Shown piece after piece: positions 40,196 to 50,049 of a stretch of DNA of 64,000 nucleotides (position 1 is its first letter; the number at the start of each line of letters is the position of its first letter). A model generated the notes under the pieces. That model had not been told where the DNA came from. It was given only the letters and a program-made list of their open reading frames with translations, and did not search any database. Source of the DNA: Chloroflexota bacterium (GTDB lineage: Bacteria; Chloroflexota; Anaerolineae; Anaerolineales; Villigracilaceae); assembly GCA_016191845.1 (NCBI GenBank), contig JACPVF010000007.1, positions 682,001 to 746,000 on the forward strand. Reading direction: 5' to 3'. Position numbers and translations under genes: made by a program.

Positions 40196-41821
40196 CTATT
40201 CAGGCATTTTATAGTCCTTAAATTGCGTGCGCAGGAGCTTCTTGTCGAATTTTCCTACGCTGGTTTTGGGCACCGCTTCAATAAAGACTACGTCATCGGG
40301 GATGTACATCTTGGGGAAGAATGGGCGAATATGGTCGAGTACCTCATCCTTGGTAAGTGTGTCCTTGAAGTCAGGTTTGGGGACTACGCAGGCCAGGGGG
40401 CGTTCCTGCCATTTGGGATGGGGCATGGCAATGACTGCTGCCTCCAGCACCTTGGGATGAGACATGATGGCGTTCTCCAATTCCTGGCTGGAGATCCATT
40501 CGCCGCCGCTCTTGACCAGGTCCTTGGTGCGATCCACAATCTGCATGAAGCCTTCGGGATCAATGGTCACCACGTCACCGGTGCGGAACCAGCCGTCCTG
40601 GAAGGATTCTGCGGTGCGGTCATCCTTGTAGTAACTACTGATGACCCATGCGCCGCGTACCTGGAGTTCGCCAAACTCTTTGCCGTCCCAGGCGATCTCC
40701 TTCCCCTCTTCGTTGATGGCGCGGATCTCGATGCCTGGCACTCCAACTCCCTGCTTGGCCCGCAGAGCAAACTGTTCGGCTTCGGGCAGTTCGAGTTGGT
40801 AGCTCTTCAGGCGGCTGACCGTCCCCAGCGGGGTGGTCTCTGTCATACCCCAGGCGTGCATCACGTCGAGGCCATGTTTCTTCTTGAACCCCTCGATCAT
40901 GGCTTGGGGAGCCGCCGCACCACCGACAATCATGCCGCGCAGGCTGCTCAGGTCGTAGCGCTCGTTATCGAGCAGGTGTAACAAGCCCATCCACAGGGTC
41001 GGGACGCCCGCAGTGAGGGTCACTTTTTCGGCCTGGATCAATTCCGCCAGGTCGCGGGGTTGCAGATGAGGCCCGGGGAATACCAATTTCGCCCCGAGCA
41101 TGACGGTGGCAAACGGCAGGCACCAGGCCAGCACGTGGAACATTGGCACGACCGGCATGAAGATGTCACGTTCCGAGATGCCGAACGAATCAGTCATGCT
41201 CAGCCCCAGGCTATGCAGGTAAATGGCACGATGGGAATAGACCACGCCTTTGGGGTTGCCGGTGGTTCCCGAGGTATAGCACATCGCGGCTGCCTCGTTC
41301 TCGTCGAGATTTGGCCAGGGATACTCAGAGCTGGCGTTTTTGAGCAGATCCTCGTAGGCCGAGACCGGGTTGAGCGTGGTGCCCTCGGGAACCTTGTCGC
41401 CCATGACGATGTAATGCTTGACCGTCTTTAGATGCGGCGCAAGCTTCTCGATGGCAGGCAGCAGACTGGGGTCCAGGAGCAGGACCTGGTCTTCAGCATG
41501 GTTGACGATGTAGGCGATCTGATCTCCAGGCAGACGCAGATTGATCGGGTGCAGGACGGCCCCCATACAGGGTACGGCAAAATAGATTTCAAGATGGCGG
41601 GAATTATTCCACGCAAATGTGGCCACACGGTCGCCGCGCTGGATGCCTAATTTTTCGAGTGCGTTGGCCAGTCGTCCCACACGCTCGCTCATTTGCTCAT
41701 AGGTATAGCGTTCGAGCGAGGGGCCCGCCTTGGTGACGATCTCCTTGCGCGGGAACAGGCGTCGCGCGCGTTCGAGCAAAGGCGTGAGCGTGAGCTGATA
41801 ATCCATCATCTGACCTTGCAT
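40196..41821 (-). CDS. Long-chain fatty acid-CoA ligase (AMP-forming)
   Basis: A 541-residue ANL-superfamily enzyme that activates fatty acids to acyl-CoA via acyl-AMP. The AMP-binding P-loop is [31 protein letters not shown] is the A5 motif; [16 protein letters not shown] (A7) and [16 protein letters not shown] (A8) are present; the catalytic lysine is in [12 protein letters not shown]. The group resembles medium/long-chain acyl-CoA synthetases of the FadD3/AlkK type. The start ATG at 41821 follows AGGAGG at good spacing; the ORF-track start runs into the promoter. No beta-oxidation genes adjoin. Confidence 0.94.
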   Translation of the reverse strand: MQGQMMDYQLTLTPLLERARRLFPRKEIVTKAGPSLERYTYEQMSERVGRLANALEKLGIQRGDRVATFAWNNSRHLEIYFAVPCMGAVLHPINLRLPGDQIAYIVNHAEDQVLLLDPSLLPAIEKLAPHLKTVKHYIVMGDKVPEGTTLNPVSAYEDLLKNASSEYPWPNLDENEAAAMCYTSGTTGNPKGVVYSHRAIYLHSLGLSMTDSFGISERDIFMPVVPMFHVLAWCLPFATVMLGAKLVFPGPHLQPRDLAELIQAEKVTLTAGVPTLWMGLLHLLDNERYDLSSLRGMIVGGAAAPQAMIEGFKKKHGLDVMHAWGMTETTPLGTVSRLKSYQLELPEAEQFALRAKQGVGVPGIEIRAINEEGKEIAWDGKEFGELQVRGAWVISSYYKDDRTAESFQDGWFRTGDVVTIDPEGFMQIVDRTKDLVKSGGEWISSQELENAIMSHPKVLEAAVIAMPHPKWQERPLACVVPKPDFKDTLTKDEVLDHIRPFFPKMYIPDDVVFIEAVPKTSVGKFDKKLLRTQFKDYKMPE

Positions 41822-41857
41822 TTCGGCCTCCTGGGAATAGGATCGTGCATCTCTTCG

Positions 41858-41886
41858 ATTATATTGGGAATCGCCTGCTTCGACAA
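41858..41886 (-). promoter_or_regulatory. Promoter of the acyl-CoA synthetase gene
   Basis: On the minus strand TTGTCG and TATAAT are separated by 17 bp, 36 nt before the ATG. This is one of the few regular -35/-10 pairs in the window. Confidence 0.65.
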
Positions 41887-41933
41887 ATCTAACACTTCTC
41901 TTATGTCCTGCAGACAAACCACCGGCGCGGTTT

Positions 41934-41942
41934 TGTTATAAT
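41934..41942 (+). promoter_or_regulatory. Extended -10 box (TGTTATAAT) of clpC
   Basis: TGTTATAAT precedes an 80-nt leader and the AGGAG of clpC. I do not see a convincing CIRCE or CtsR operator next to it. Confidence 0.55.
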
Positions 41943-42027
41943 GCCCACATATGGTAGGGGCACGGCGAGTTATCGGCAGTATGGGCGAAAATCGTCCCGC
42001 CGTGTTTCTACAGGAGAATTTTCCCCT

Positions 42028-44490
42028 ATGATGCGATTTGACCGATTTACCGAACGAGCTCAGGAAGCCGCCCAGCGCGCCGCGGAGATCATCCAGCGCT
42101 ACGGCCACAACCAGATCGATACCGAACACATCCTGCTGGCGCTGATCGAACAGCCCGGTGGGGTGATCCCCCAAATCCTCGAAAAACTCAATGTCAGCGC
42201 TGAGGCGCTCACCGAGCGTCTGGACGCCACCCTGCGCGCCAGCCCGAAGGCCAACATCTTCGGCGGCGGCGCGGGCCAGATCTTCATCACCCCGCGCGTA
42301 AAGCGTATTATCGATCTCGCCAACGAGGAGGCCAACCGCCTCAAGGACGAGTACATCTCCACCGAGCATATTTTCCTCGCCATCCTGACCGAGCGCAACA
42401 CGCCCGCTGCCCGCATTCTGGAATCGGCTGGCCTGACGCGCGACCGCGTCTACGATGCAATCCAGGACCTGCGCGGTGGACAGCGCGTCACGGACCCCCA
42501 GGCGGAGTCCCGTTACCGCACGCTGGAAAAATATTCCCGTGACCTGACCCAGCTGGCTCGTGAGGGCAAGCTCGACCCTGTCATCGGGCGCGACAACGAG
42601 ATTCTGCGGCTGATCCAGATCCTCTCGCGGCGCACCAAGAACAATCCTGTGCTGATCGGTGAGGCAGGCGTGGGCAAGACTGCCATCGCCGAAGGCCTGG
42701 CTCAGAAAATTGCCAATAATGATGTCCCCGAAATTTTGGCGGGCAAGAAGGTGGTGGCTCTCGACCTCGGTTCGATGATCGCGGGTTCGCGCTTCCGCGG
42801 TGAATTCGAGGAACGCCTGAAGGCCGTCATGGAAGAGGTCCAGCGCTCGCAGGGTGACATCATCCTGATGATCGACGAGCTGCACACCGTGGTCGGCGCG
42901 GGCGCGGCCCAGGGCGCCATGGACGCCTCGAACATGCTCAAGCCTGCTTTGGCGCGCGGTGAGTTGCAGTGCATTGGCGCGACCACGTTGGACGAGTTTC
43001 ACAAGTACATCGAAAAGGATGCCGCGCTCGAGCGCCGCTTCGCCCCGATCTACGTCGAAGAGCCGACCGTGGAAGATACCATCAAAATGCTGGGCGGATT
43101 GCGTGATCGCTATGAAGCCCATCATAAGGTCCACTTCTCGGATGAGGCCCTGGTGGCTGCCGCCCGCTTGGCGGACCGCTATGTCACCGACCGTCACCTG
43201 CCCGACAAAGCGATCGACCTGATGGATGAGGCCGCCGCCAAGTTGCGTGTGGCGCTCTACTCCATGCCGCCTGAACTCAAGACCATGAAGAGTGAAGTGG
43301 ACAAACTGCGCGCCGAGGAGGAACAGGCCGGCCTGGAGCGCGACTACGAACGTGCCGCCCAAAAGAAGGCTGAGCGTCTGCGCCTCGAACAGGAATACAA
43401 CGAGAAGCGCGACCGCTGGGAAGTGGACCACAAGTTGGACGAGGTGGTGGATGTGAATGACATCGCTGAGGTCGTCCACCAGTGGACGGGCATCCCTGTC
43501 ACACAGATGATGGAGACCGAGTCGGAGAAGTTGCTGCAAATGGAGGAGCGCCTGCACGAGCGTATCATCGGTCAGGAGGAGGCCATCCACGCCATTTCGG
43601 ATGCCATCCGCCGCGCCCGCTCGGGTCTCAAGGACCCCTCGCGCCCGATCGGTTCGTTCATCTTCATCGGTCCCTCAGGCGTCGGTAAGACCGAACTGGC
43701 CAAGGCGCTGGCCTGGTTTATGTTCGACGATGAGGAAGCCCTGGTGCGCATCGACATGTCCGAGTACCGCGAGCAGCACACGGTCAGCCGCCTGTTCGGT
43801 GCACCGCCAGGATATGTTGGTTATGAAGAAGGCGGCCAGTTAACCGAAGCCGTACGCCGCCGCCCGTATCGCGTGGTGTTGTTCGACGAGATCGAGAAGG
43901 CCCATCCCGAGGTCTGGAACGCGCTCTTACAAATCCTGGACGACGGCCGCATGACCGACGGTCAGGGCAACGTGGTGGACTTCCGCAACACGATCCTGAT
44001 CATGACCTCGAACCTGGGGACCGAGTACGTCCGCAAGGGCGGTACGCTTGGCTTCCTGCAGAAGACTGCAAATGACGACGAGCGCGAGGCGCACGACAAG
44101 GTCGAGAAGGCCCTCAAGGGCGCTTTCCGCCCCGAGTTCCTCAACCGCATCGACGAGATCATCATGTTCTCGCCGCTCTCGCTGGACGAGATGGCGCAGA
44201 TCGTCAACCTGCAGATGAAGGAAGTACAGGAGCGCCTGGGCGAGTATCACATCACGGTCGAGTTGACCGATGCCGCCTGCCAGTGGCTGGCCAAGGAGGG
44301 CTACGATCCCGCCTTTGGCGCGCGCCCGTTGCGCCGCGCCATCCAGAAGTACATCGAGAGTCCGCTCTCGGTGGAATTGCTGGCGCACCGCTTCAAGTCT
44401 GGCGCCACCGTCCTGGTGGATGTGGAGAACGAGAAGATTGTCTTCCATCCCAGCGAGGCGGTCAAACAACAACAGCCTGTGGAGGCTTAA
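42028..44490 (+). CDS. clpC: ATP-dependent Clp protease ATP-binding subunit ClpC
   Basis: An 820-residue AAA+ unfoldase. An N-terminal Clp_N repeat pair ([20 protein letters not shown], then [16 protein letters not shown] and [13 protein letters not shown]) precedes D1 (Walker [16 protein letters not shown]), a middle domain with a UVR-like Lys/Glu-rich helix ([20 protein letters not shown]), and D2 (Walker [16 protein letters not shown]). It feeds proteins to ClpP, which is not in this window. The start Met at 42028 follows ACAGGAG; the ORF-track start lies in the promoter. mcsA, mcsB and ctsR are not adjacent, unlike in Firmicutes. Confidence 0.95.
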   Translation: MMRFDRFTERAQEAAQRAAEIIQRYGHNQIDTEHILLALIEQPGGVIPQILEKLNVSAEALTERLDATLRASPKANIFGGGAGQIFITPRVKRIIDLANEEANRLKDEYISTEHIFLAILTERNTPAARILESAGLTRDRVYDAIQDLRGGQRVTDPQAESRYRTLEKYSRDLTQLAREGKLDPVIGRDNEILRLIQILSRRTKNNPVLIGEAGVGKTAIAEGLAQKIANNDVPEILAGKKVVALDLGSMIAGSRFRGEFEERLKAVMEEVQRSQGDIILMIDELHTVVGAGAAQGAMDASNMLKPALARGELQCIGATTLDEFHKYIEKDAALERRFAPIYVEEPTVEDTIKMLGGLRDRYEAHHKVHFSDEALVAAARLADRYVTDRHLPDKAIDLMDEAAAKLRVALYSMPPELKTMKSEVDKLRAEEEQAGLERDYERAAQKKAERLRLEQEYNEKRDRWEVDHKLDEVVDVNDIAEVVHQWTGIPVTQMMETESEKLLQMEERLHERIIGQEEAIHAISDAIRRARSGLKDPSRPIGSFIFIGPSGVGKTELAKALAWFMFDDEEALVRIDMSEYREQHTVSRLFGAPPGYVGYEEGGQLTEAVRRRPYRVVLFDEIEKAHPEVWNALLQILDDGRMTDGQGNVVDFRNTILIMTSNLGTEYVRKGGTLGFLQKTANDDEREAHDKVEKALKGAFRPEFLNRIDEIIMFSPLSLDEMAQIVNLQMKEVQERLGEYHITVELTDAACQWLAKEGYDPAFGARPLRRAIQKYIESPLSVELLAHRFKSGATVLVDVENEKIVFHPSEAVKQQQPVEA

Positions 44491-44493
44491 CTC

Positions 44494-44525
44494 AAAGGAC
44501 GGCAGAGACCCTGCCGTCCTTTTTT
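44494..44525 (+). terminator. Intrinsic terminator of clpC
   Basis: AAAGGACGGCAG-AGACC-CTGCCGTCCTTT, then TTT; a 12-bp stem. Confidence 0.9.
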
Positions 44526-44532
44526 ATCTAAT

Positions 44533-44584
44533 GTATCGCCCTGAGCGGAGCCGCATATTTATAAGCGGTGTAGTCGAAACGCGG
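44533..44584. repeat. Palindromic repeat with GAGCGGAG...AGTCGAA core
   Basis: GTATCGCCCTGAGCGGAGCCGC, ATATTTATA, then GCGGTGTAGTCGAAACGCGG. It shares the CTGAGCGGAG and AGTCGAA cores with the element at 26539 and has its own inner hairpin (CCGC/GCGG). Confidence 0.65.
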
Positions 44585-44627
44585 ACCCTCCTTGCAACAA
44601 TCTGCGACTTCTGCCTGTATCTTCTTC

Positions 44628-45365
44628 ATGCGATGTATCTTCACGCTCTCAGCCATTACCCGTCTGCTGGCAGTTTGGACGGGACTCTCCACCATTTTCC
44701 TTTTGTTGATTGCCATCTTTTTCATGGGGCCGAACAGCCGTGCGGTCATCTTCATGGCGACGGGCTTGGTGCTATTGTGGATCATCCTCGGCGGGAGCCT
44801 GATGTGGGTTATACGAGATCGAGTCCGCAACTTCATTCAAAGGATTCGGCTGCCGTGGGGACTCAAGTTTGTGTTCTTCTGCACCTTATTGGCACTGACC
44901 GAGGAATCTGTCACCGTTTCGATGACGAATCTGGCCCCTGTCTTCGGCGTGCCGCTGGGTGCGGCCTATATTACCGCCTCAGCCAACTACCTTGACGTCG
45001 TGGCTTTTCACAGCGTGGTGGTCTTCGTACCGATGTTCATCGCCTGGGCCTGGATGCTGGGCCGATGGGACTTCTCACCTAGCGCGGCCTTCCTGCTCTT
45101 TGGGCTGACAGGGTTCCTGGCCGAGGCGCAGTTCGCTGGGACCTTCAATTTGCTCCAGGCCCCGTTCTGGATCTTCGTCTACGGGCTGATGGTCTGGTTG
45201 CCTGCCTACAGCCTGCTCCCTAGGGGCGGGGTCAAGCCGCCGAAATGGTATCAAGCTGCAGTGGCGGTGCTTTTGCCATTCGTCTTCACCATCCCCGTGG
45301 CGGGTGTGGTCGGCATCCTGCATCCCGTTTCGATCCACTTCCCGCCTATCCTACCGAATTCCTAA
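44628..45365 (+). CDS. Polytopic membrane protein, hypothetical
   Basis: About 245 residues with roughly seven hydrophobic segments. I do not recognise the family. A polar stretch (LTEESVTVSMTNLAPVFG) follows helix 3, and conserved-looking Asp/His residues (YLDVVAFHSVVVF) lie within a membrane region. The start is uncertain: the ORF track uses a TTG at 44592, but the ATG at 44628 (MRCIFTLSAITRLL) is the first good Met. Neither has a ribosome binding site. It is followed 60 bases later by the metallopeptidase gene. Confidence 0.65.
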   Translation: MRCIFTLSAITRLLAVWTGLSTIFLLLIAIFFMGPNSRAVIFMATGLVLLWIILGGSLMWVIRDRVRNFIQRIRLPWGLKFVFFCTLLALTEESVTVSMTNLAPVFGVPLGAAYITASANYLDVVAFHSVVVFVPMFIAWAWMLGRWDFSPSAAFLLFGLTGFLAEAQFAGTFNLLQAPFWIFVYGLMVWLPAYSLLPRGGVKPPKWYQAAVAVLLPFVFTIPVAGVVGILHPVSIHFPPILPNS

Positions 45366-45425
45366 TCCCTCTTTTAGTCAAATCAAGTATCATGGGCGAA
45401 TCTTTTCCACAGAAAGGGTTTGTTC

Positions 45426-47444
45426 ATGGAATCCAATAAGTCAGGCTCCACAGCCGCGATCATCGCCGGTATCGTCGTGCTGTTGTGCTGTATCTGCCTG
45501 ATCGTGCTCGGCGTAGGCGGATACATCCTTTACACCTATTCCGTCCAGGCCGCGCAGGATATCGGCCTGCCCATCGAGGACCCGTTCGTGCCTGCCACGG
45601 CAACCCCCGTGGTGGTAGTGACCCGTCCGCCGACAGACCAGATCTCGACCGACACGGTCACAACACTCGAGACGACCGTTGTGCCGTTCAACGATCCGAG
45701 CGTGCTGGCCTGCCGCCTGAAAGGGGTATGTAACATCCCCGAAGTGATGGCGACCAGTGCTGCACCGCGTCAGGTGGGCGACAAGAGCACTTTCTGGGCC
45801 ACCGATATGGGCACCAATAAGAATTTCCAGGTAAACGCCAGCCTGCGTTACATTACACCGCATGTGTATTTTTGGGTCGAGGACGGCGTGAATGTCAACG
45901 AGCGCGACATGAAGGCCTTGGTGGACGCGTTCGAGAATCACATCTACCCCACCGACCGCGAGTTTTTCGGCAGCGAGTGGACGCCTGGCATCGACGGCGA
46001 CGAGCATATCTACATCCTGTACGCGCGCGGCATCGGCATGTCGATTGCGGGGTATTTCTCCTCGGCTGATTCGCTCAACCCGCTGGCGCACGAATATTCC
46101 AACGCGCACGAGATGTTCGTCTTCAACGCCGACAACACCAACCTCGGCGACGAGTTCACATATGGTGTGTTGGCCCATGAATTCCAGCACATGATTCACT
46201 GGTATCAGGATCGCAACGAGACCTCGTGGATGAACGAGGGTTTTTCCGAGGTGGCGGCCTTTCTGAACGGATATGATCCGGGCGGTTTCGATTGGCTGTA
46301 TATCGGTAACCCCGACCTGCAATTGAATGACTGGCCCAACGATTCGGATGCCACCTCACCGCATTATGGCGCCAGCTTCCTGTACCTGGCCTATTTCCTC
46401 GATCGCTTCGGTGAGGATGCCACCAAGGCTGTGGTCAAGGATCCCGCCAACGGCTTCGACAGCATCGACAACGCCCTGCGTGCCATCAACGCCACCGACC
46501 CGCAGACGGGTCAGCCCATCATCGCCGACGATATGTTCGGTGATTGGGCCGTGACCAACTTCCTGCTGGATGGCAAGGTGGGCGACGGCCGCTACGTCTA
46601 TCACAACTATCCCGATGCTCATCAGGCCAGACCCACCGATCAGATCGACTCCTGTCCGCAATCCGCGCAGGATTATTCGGTGCATCAGTATGGTGTGGAC
46701 TACATCGCCATCACCTGCTCGGGCGATTTCACCCTGACCTTCAACGGCTCCACGGTGACGCGCCTGCTGCCCGCCGACCCGAATTCGGGCTCCTATGCCT
46801 TCTGGTCGAACAAGGGCGACGAGTCGGACATGACCCTGACGCACGAGTTCGATTTCAGCGGTGTGACGGGGCCGATCGATTTGACCTTCAACACCTGGTA
46901 CGATATCGAGACCGATTACGACTATGTGTATCTCGAAGCCTCCGAGGATGGCGGTCAGACCTGGTCGATCATCACCACGCCTTCGGGTACGGGTGAGAAC
47001 CCTTCGGGCAATTCATACGGCTGGGGCTACAATGGCGTCTCGGACAGTTGGAAGGAAGAGACCGTGGACCTCTCGGCGTATGCGGGCAAGAAGGTACAGG
47101 TCCGCTTCGAGTACGTCACAGACGCGGCCGTCAACGGCGAGGGCTTCCTGATTGACGATGTCCGCGTGGATGCTGTCGGCTACTCGACCGATTTCGAATC
47201 TGATGACGGCGGCTGGGTGAGCGAAGGCTTTGCCCGTGTGCAGAATGTCTTGCCTCAGACCTTCCGCGTTTCGCTGATCGTCGAAGGCAATGATGGCACC
47301 ACGGTGCAGACCATCGTGCTTGACGAGAACCAGTCCGCCAGCATCCCGTTGTCTCTGAAGAGCGGCGAGCGCGCCATCCTGGTGGTTTCGGGCACCACGC
47401 GTTTCACCCGCGAACAGGCGGGTTATCAGATCGAGATCAAGTAA
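45426..47444 (+). CDS. Membrane-anchored metallopeptidase, immune inhibitor A-like
   Basis: A 672-residue protein. A signal-anchor helix (about residues 9-37) is followed by a Thr/Pro/Val linker, then a zinc peptidase domain with HEFQHMIHWY (His251, Glu252, His255) and a downstream NEGFSE (about 270-275) supplying the third ligand. This HExxH...NEGxSE layout is gluzincin-like. The C-terminal part (DLTFNTWYDIETDYDYVYLE, then VQVRFEYVTDAAVNGEGFLI) is the MAM-like domain of immune inhibitor A peptidases. It should act outside the cell. The ATG at 45426 follows GAAAGGG. Confidence 0.87.
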   Translation: MESNKSGSTAAIIAGIVVLLCCICLIVLGVGGYILYTYSVQAAQDIGLPIEDPFVPATATPVVVVTRPPTDQISTDTVTTLETTVVPFNDPSVLACRLKGVCNIPEVMATSAAPRQVGDKSTFWATDMGTNKNFQVNASLRYITPHVYFWVEDGVNVNERDMKALVDAFENHIYPTDREFFGSEWTPGIDGDEHIYILYARGIGMSIAGYFSSADSLNPLAHEYSNAHEMFVFNADNTNLGDEFTYGVLAHEFQHMIHWYQDRNETSWMNEGFSEVAAFLNGYDPGGFDWLYIGNPDLQLNDWPNDSDATSPHYGASFLYLAYFLDRFGEDATKAVVKDPANGFDSIDNALRAINATDPQTGQPIIADDMFGDWAVTNFLLDGKVGDGRYVYHNYPDAHQARPTDQIDSCPQSAQDYSVHQYGVDYIAITCSGDFTLTFNGSTVTRLLPADPNSGSYAFWSNKGDESDMTLTHEFDFSGVTGPIDLTFNTWYDIETDYDYVYLEASEDGGQTWSIITTPSGTGENPSGNSYGWGYNGVSDSWKEETVDLSAYAGKKVQVRFEYVTDAAVNGEGFLIDDVRVDAVGYSTDFESDDGGWVSEGFARVQNVLPQTFRVSLIVEGNDGTTVQTIVLDENQSASIPLSLKSGERAILVVSGTTRFTREQAGYQIEIK

Positions 47445-47454
47445 AAGGCAAACG

Positions 47455-47486
47455 AAAAGAGCCTCATCATTTGATGAGGCTCTTTT
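47455..47486. terminator. Bidirectional terminator between convergent genes
   Basis: AAAAGAGCCTCATC-ATTT-GATGAGGCTCTTTT, a 14-bp perfect stem. Confidence 0.92.
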
Positions 47487-47498
47487 TTGTTGATTGTT

Positions 47499-48560
47499 TT
47501 AGCGTGGGGGCAGCATTTGCTTGAAGTCTTCGATCACGCCACCCGAGGAGGGATCCACATCATAGGCCAGAGCCAGATAATAGGCCATGTAATCGCCGAA
47601 CAGGATCGCCGTCCACATCTGCGAGAGGGGGGTGACGCCGCGTGCATCGAGGAAGTCGGTGTTCAGGCCTTCCATCATCACGCCCATCTTGGTCATCTCG
47701 GTGCGGACGAGGTTCCGCGGGTGCAGGGACGAGGCGCGCAGGAAGAGCGTCATCGTATGCGGCATGAGCACGTCCGTGGGCAGGGCCAGTCCTGCGATGG
47801 CATCGTGATTCGCCCCAGGCAGGATTTCCACGTTGGCGGCGGCGCGCGCCAACAAGTTGATCTGCATCTTGATGCGCGTCGCAACGGGCGCCATCAGCCC
47901 CGCGCCCATCACGGTCACCCAGCGGCCCATCAGTTGCCCTGCTTCGCGTTTGGCGGGATTGTTGACCACGGGTACGTCGGCGCGGAGGTGTTCCTGCGAT
48001 TGCTTCATGGCTTCGACCGCGCCCGCAACGGATTCTGCTTGGGGAGGGATCAGCCCGAGGCGCTCGCTCAGCGCCAGCAACAGCCCGAACGAGTAGCCGA
48101 GCGCCGCGCCCGCAGGCCCCTCGTGCGGAAAGATCCACAGCGGAAGATCGTGCGCGGCGGCGCGACGGGCCAACTCTCCACCCGTGGTGAGGACCAGGAT
48201 ACGGCAGCCGTGGACGCGCGCGGTCTCGAAGGCATCAAGAGTCTCTTCCGTGTTCCCTGAATGAGACGAGACCACGACCAGCGTGTCTGCGCCGCGCGCC
48301 CAGAAGGGCATGCCATAGTCTCGATGAACGGTGACAGGCACGGGCGCGGATGGTTGGAGATACGCCGTAAGCAGGTCGCCGCCCAAGGCAGAAGTCCCCA
48401 TCCCCGCGATCAACAGGTGACGGAGTCCCGTCCACTCGGGCAGGGGCAGACTCATTCCCAACGCGTAGGCCGCGGCGAGTTGATCAGGCAATGACTCGAT
48501 GTGTGCCAACATGCCCCGCGAGTCGAGGGCTTGGAGGTCGGTCAGGTCGTCGAGGTTCAT
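47499..48560 (-). CDS. Bifunctional phosphoglucose/phosphomannose isomerase
   Basis: A 353-residue SIS-domain isomerase of the archaeal/bacterial bifunctional PGI/PMI family, interconverting glucose-6-P or mannose-6-P with fructose-6-P. SIS motifs are visible: LIAGMGTSALGGDLLTAYL and VVSSHSGNTEETLDAFETA. PGANHDAIAGL near residue 250 is the family region around the catalytic Glu/His. Its start codon overlaps the stop of the S10 peptidase gene as ATGA, so translation is coupled. Confidence 0.9.
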   Translation of the reverse strand: MNLDDLTDLQALDSRGMLAHIESLPDQLAAAYALGMSLPLPEWTGLRHLLIAGMGTSALGGDLLTAYLQPSAPVPVTVHRDYGMPFWARGADTLVVVSSHSGNTEETLDAFETARVHGCRILVLTTGGELARRAAAHDLPLWIFPHEGPAGAALGYSFGLLLALSERLGLIPPQAESVAGAVEAMKQSQEHLRADVPVVNNPAKREAGQLMGRWVTVMGAGLMAPVATRIKMQINLLARAAANVEILPGANHDAIAGLALPTDVLMPHTMTLFLRASSLHPRNLVRTEMTKMGVMMEGLNTDFLDARGVTPLSQMWTAILFGDYMAYYLALAYDVDPSSGGVIEDFKQMLPPR

Positions 48561-50026
48561 TTCGAATTTTGGATGAATTCGGCCAGGTCGCGCTTGAGCG
48601 CTTCGAGTGAGGGCATGTGGATGTACATCATGTGACCTGCCTCGTAGTATTCCATGCTGACGTTGCCGCGCAGCGACTCGTGCAGGCCAAGGTGGTTGAA
48701 GGTGTACTCCGTGGCGAAGTAAGGCGTGCCCAGGTCATAGTAGCCGTTGGCCACGAAGACTTTGAGATGCGGGTTATAGGTCATGGCCGAGCGCAGGGTC
48801 TCGCCCACATGGACGAAATGATTCTCGAACTCGGCGTAGCTCCACGGGTGGACAAATCCACTTAGGATCTCATAGGGCAGGTCGGTTTCGAACTTCAACT
48901 CGCTGCGGATGTAATCATAGAAGGCCGCGGTGTACGGGCCGAGCACGTTGGTCAGCAGCGGATCATACTCGGGCTGCTGGGTGACGCCCAGTCGGTCGAG
49001 ACCTGTGAAGCGGCTGTCGAGGCGGCCGACGGTCTGTCCGCGTTCGCGCAGCAATTCCTTGAAGAAATGCTGGTCGTTGATGCGCAGGTTCGAGCGTTCG
49101 ATGAAATCGGCCGAGAGACCGGTGTAGCGCGCCAGCTTTTCGACGACCGAAGCCCGCTCCCGTTTCGACAGGCTGTCGCCCTTGAGCAGGGCGGCGGCGT
49201 ATTCTCCCTGCGCGAATTTTTCCACCTCGCCCAGCAGTTTTTGCAGCGGCTTGCGCACGCGCAACGCGCCGTGATACCAGGCCGTGGCTGCGTAGGCGGG
49301 CAGGAACAGAACGTAAGGCAGGTCGTTGTTGACGTAGAAGTCGATGGTGGTGAAGTCGAGCACGGCCGAGATGAGCATCAGGCCGTTGAGGTACATGCCG
49401 TGACGCTCCTGCAGATAGCCCGAGAGGCCCGCTGCGCGGGTGGTGCCGTAGCTTTCGCCCGCCAGAAATTTGGGCGAGAGCCAGCGCCCGTAACGCGTGG
49501 TGTACAGACGGATGAAGTCGCCGACCGACTCGATGTCCTTCTTGAAGTTGTGCCATTCTTTGGGTTTCTGTCCCTCGACGGGACGCGAGTAGCCCGTGCT
49601 GACGGGATCGATGAAGACCAGGTCGGTCTGGTCGAGAATCGAGAACTCGTTGTCGACCAGTTGGAAGGGCGGCCTGGGCAGGTTCCCGTCGAACTCGAGC
49701 ACCACGCGGCGCGGTCCCAGCGTGCCGAGGTGCAGCCAGACCGACGAGGAGCCGGGTCCGCCGTTGAACGAGAAGGTGATCGGCCGTTTGGATTTGTCCC
49801 CCACGTCGTCCCGGGTGTAGGCGACGAAGAAGACCTGTGCCTTGGGCCTCTCGCCGTCGGCTTCCTTCTCACGGTCGGTCGTCTCTTCCTTGACGACCAT
49901 CGTCCCCGCAGTGACGGTATATTTGACCTCCCGTCCGCCGATGGTGACGCTGTGCTGGGTTTGGACGAGGTTGTCCGCAGGGGTGGGCTTGTCTTCCTTC
50001 TTGACTTCGGGTTTTTCTTCGGGCAT
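48557..50026 (-). CDS. Peptidase S10, serine carboxypeptidase-like
   Basis: A 489-residue alpha/beta-hydrolase-fold peptidase. TFSFNGGPGSSSVWLHLG is the S10 oxyanion motif; the nucleophile is in FLAGESYGTTRAAG; the Asp is in VFVANGYYDLGTPYF; the His is in YEAGHMMYIH. S10 enzymes are usually secreted or vacuolar, yet this one begins with a charged, Lys/Glu-rich tail (PEEKPEVKKEDKP) and has no signal peptide, so it appears cytoplasmic or exported by a non-classical route. CAGGAG precedes the ATG. It is coupled to the isomerase gene downstream. Confidence 0.9.
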   Translation of the reverse strand: MPEEKPEVKKEDKPTPADNLVQTQHSVTIGGREVKYTVTAGTMVVKEETTDREKEADGERPKAQVFFVAYTRDDVGDKSKRPITFSFNGGPGSSSVWLHLGTLGPRRVVLEFDGNLPRPPFQLVDNEFSILDQTDLVFIDPVSTGYSRPVEGQKPKEWHNFKKDIESVGDFIRLYTTRYGRWLSPKFLAGESYGTTRAAGLSGYLQERHGMYLNGLMLISAVLDFTTIDFYVNNDLPYVLFLPAYAATAWYHGALRVRKPLQKLLGEVEKFAQGEYAAALLKGDSLSKRERASVVEKLARYTGLSADFIERSNLRINDQHFFKELLRERGQTVGRLDSRFTGLDRLGVTQQPEYDPLLTNVLGPYTAAFYDYIRSELKFETDLPYEILSGFVHPWSYAEFENHFVHVGETLRSAMTYNPHLKVFVANGYYDLGTPYFATEYTFNHLGLHESLRGNVSMEYYEAGHMMYIHMPSLEALKRDLAEFIQNSK

Positions 50027-50049
50027 GAGGGCTCCTGTTGGCTAAAACA

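Noticed and set aside
41881-41940. Possible CIRCE element before clpC (CTAACACTTC)
   Set aside because: Only a weak resemblance to TTAGCACTC and no matching GAGTGCTAA arm at the right distance.
41806-43590. 594-residue ORF antisense to clpC
   Set aside because: The opposite strand encodes ClpC with complete motifs; the antisense frame is a composition shadow with no domain or ribosome binding site.
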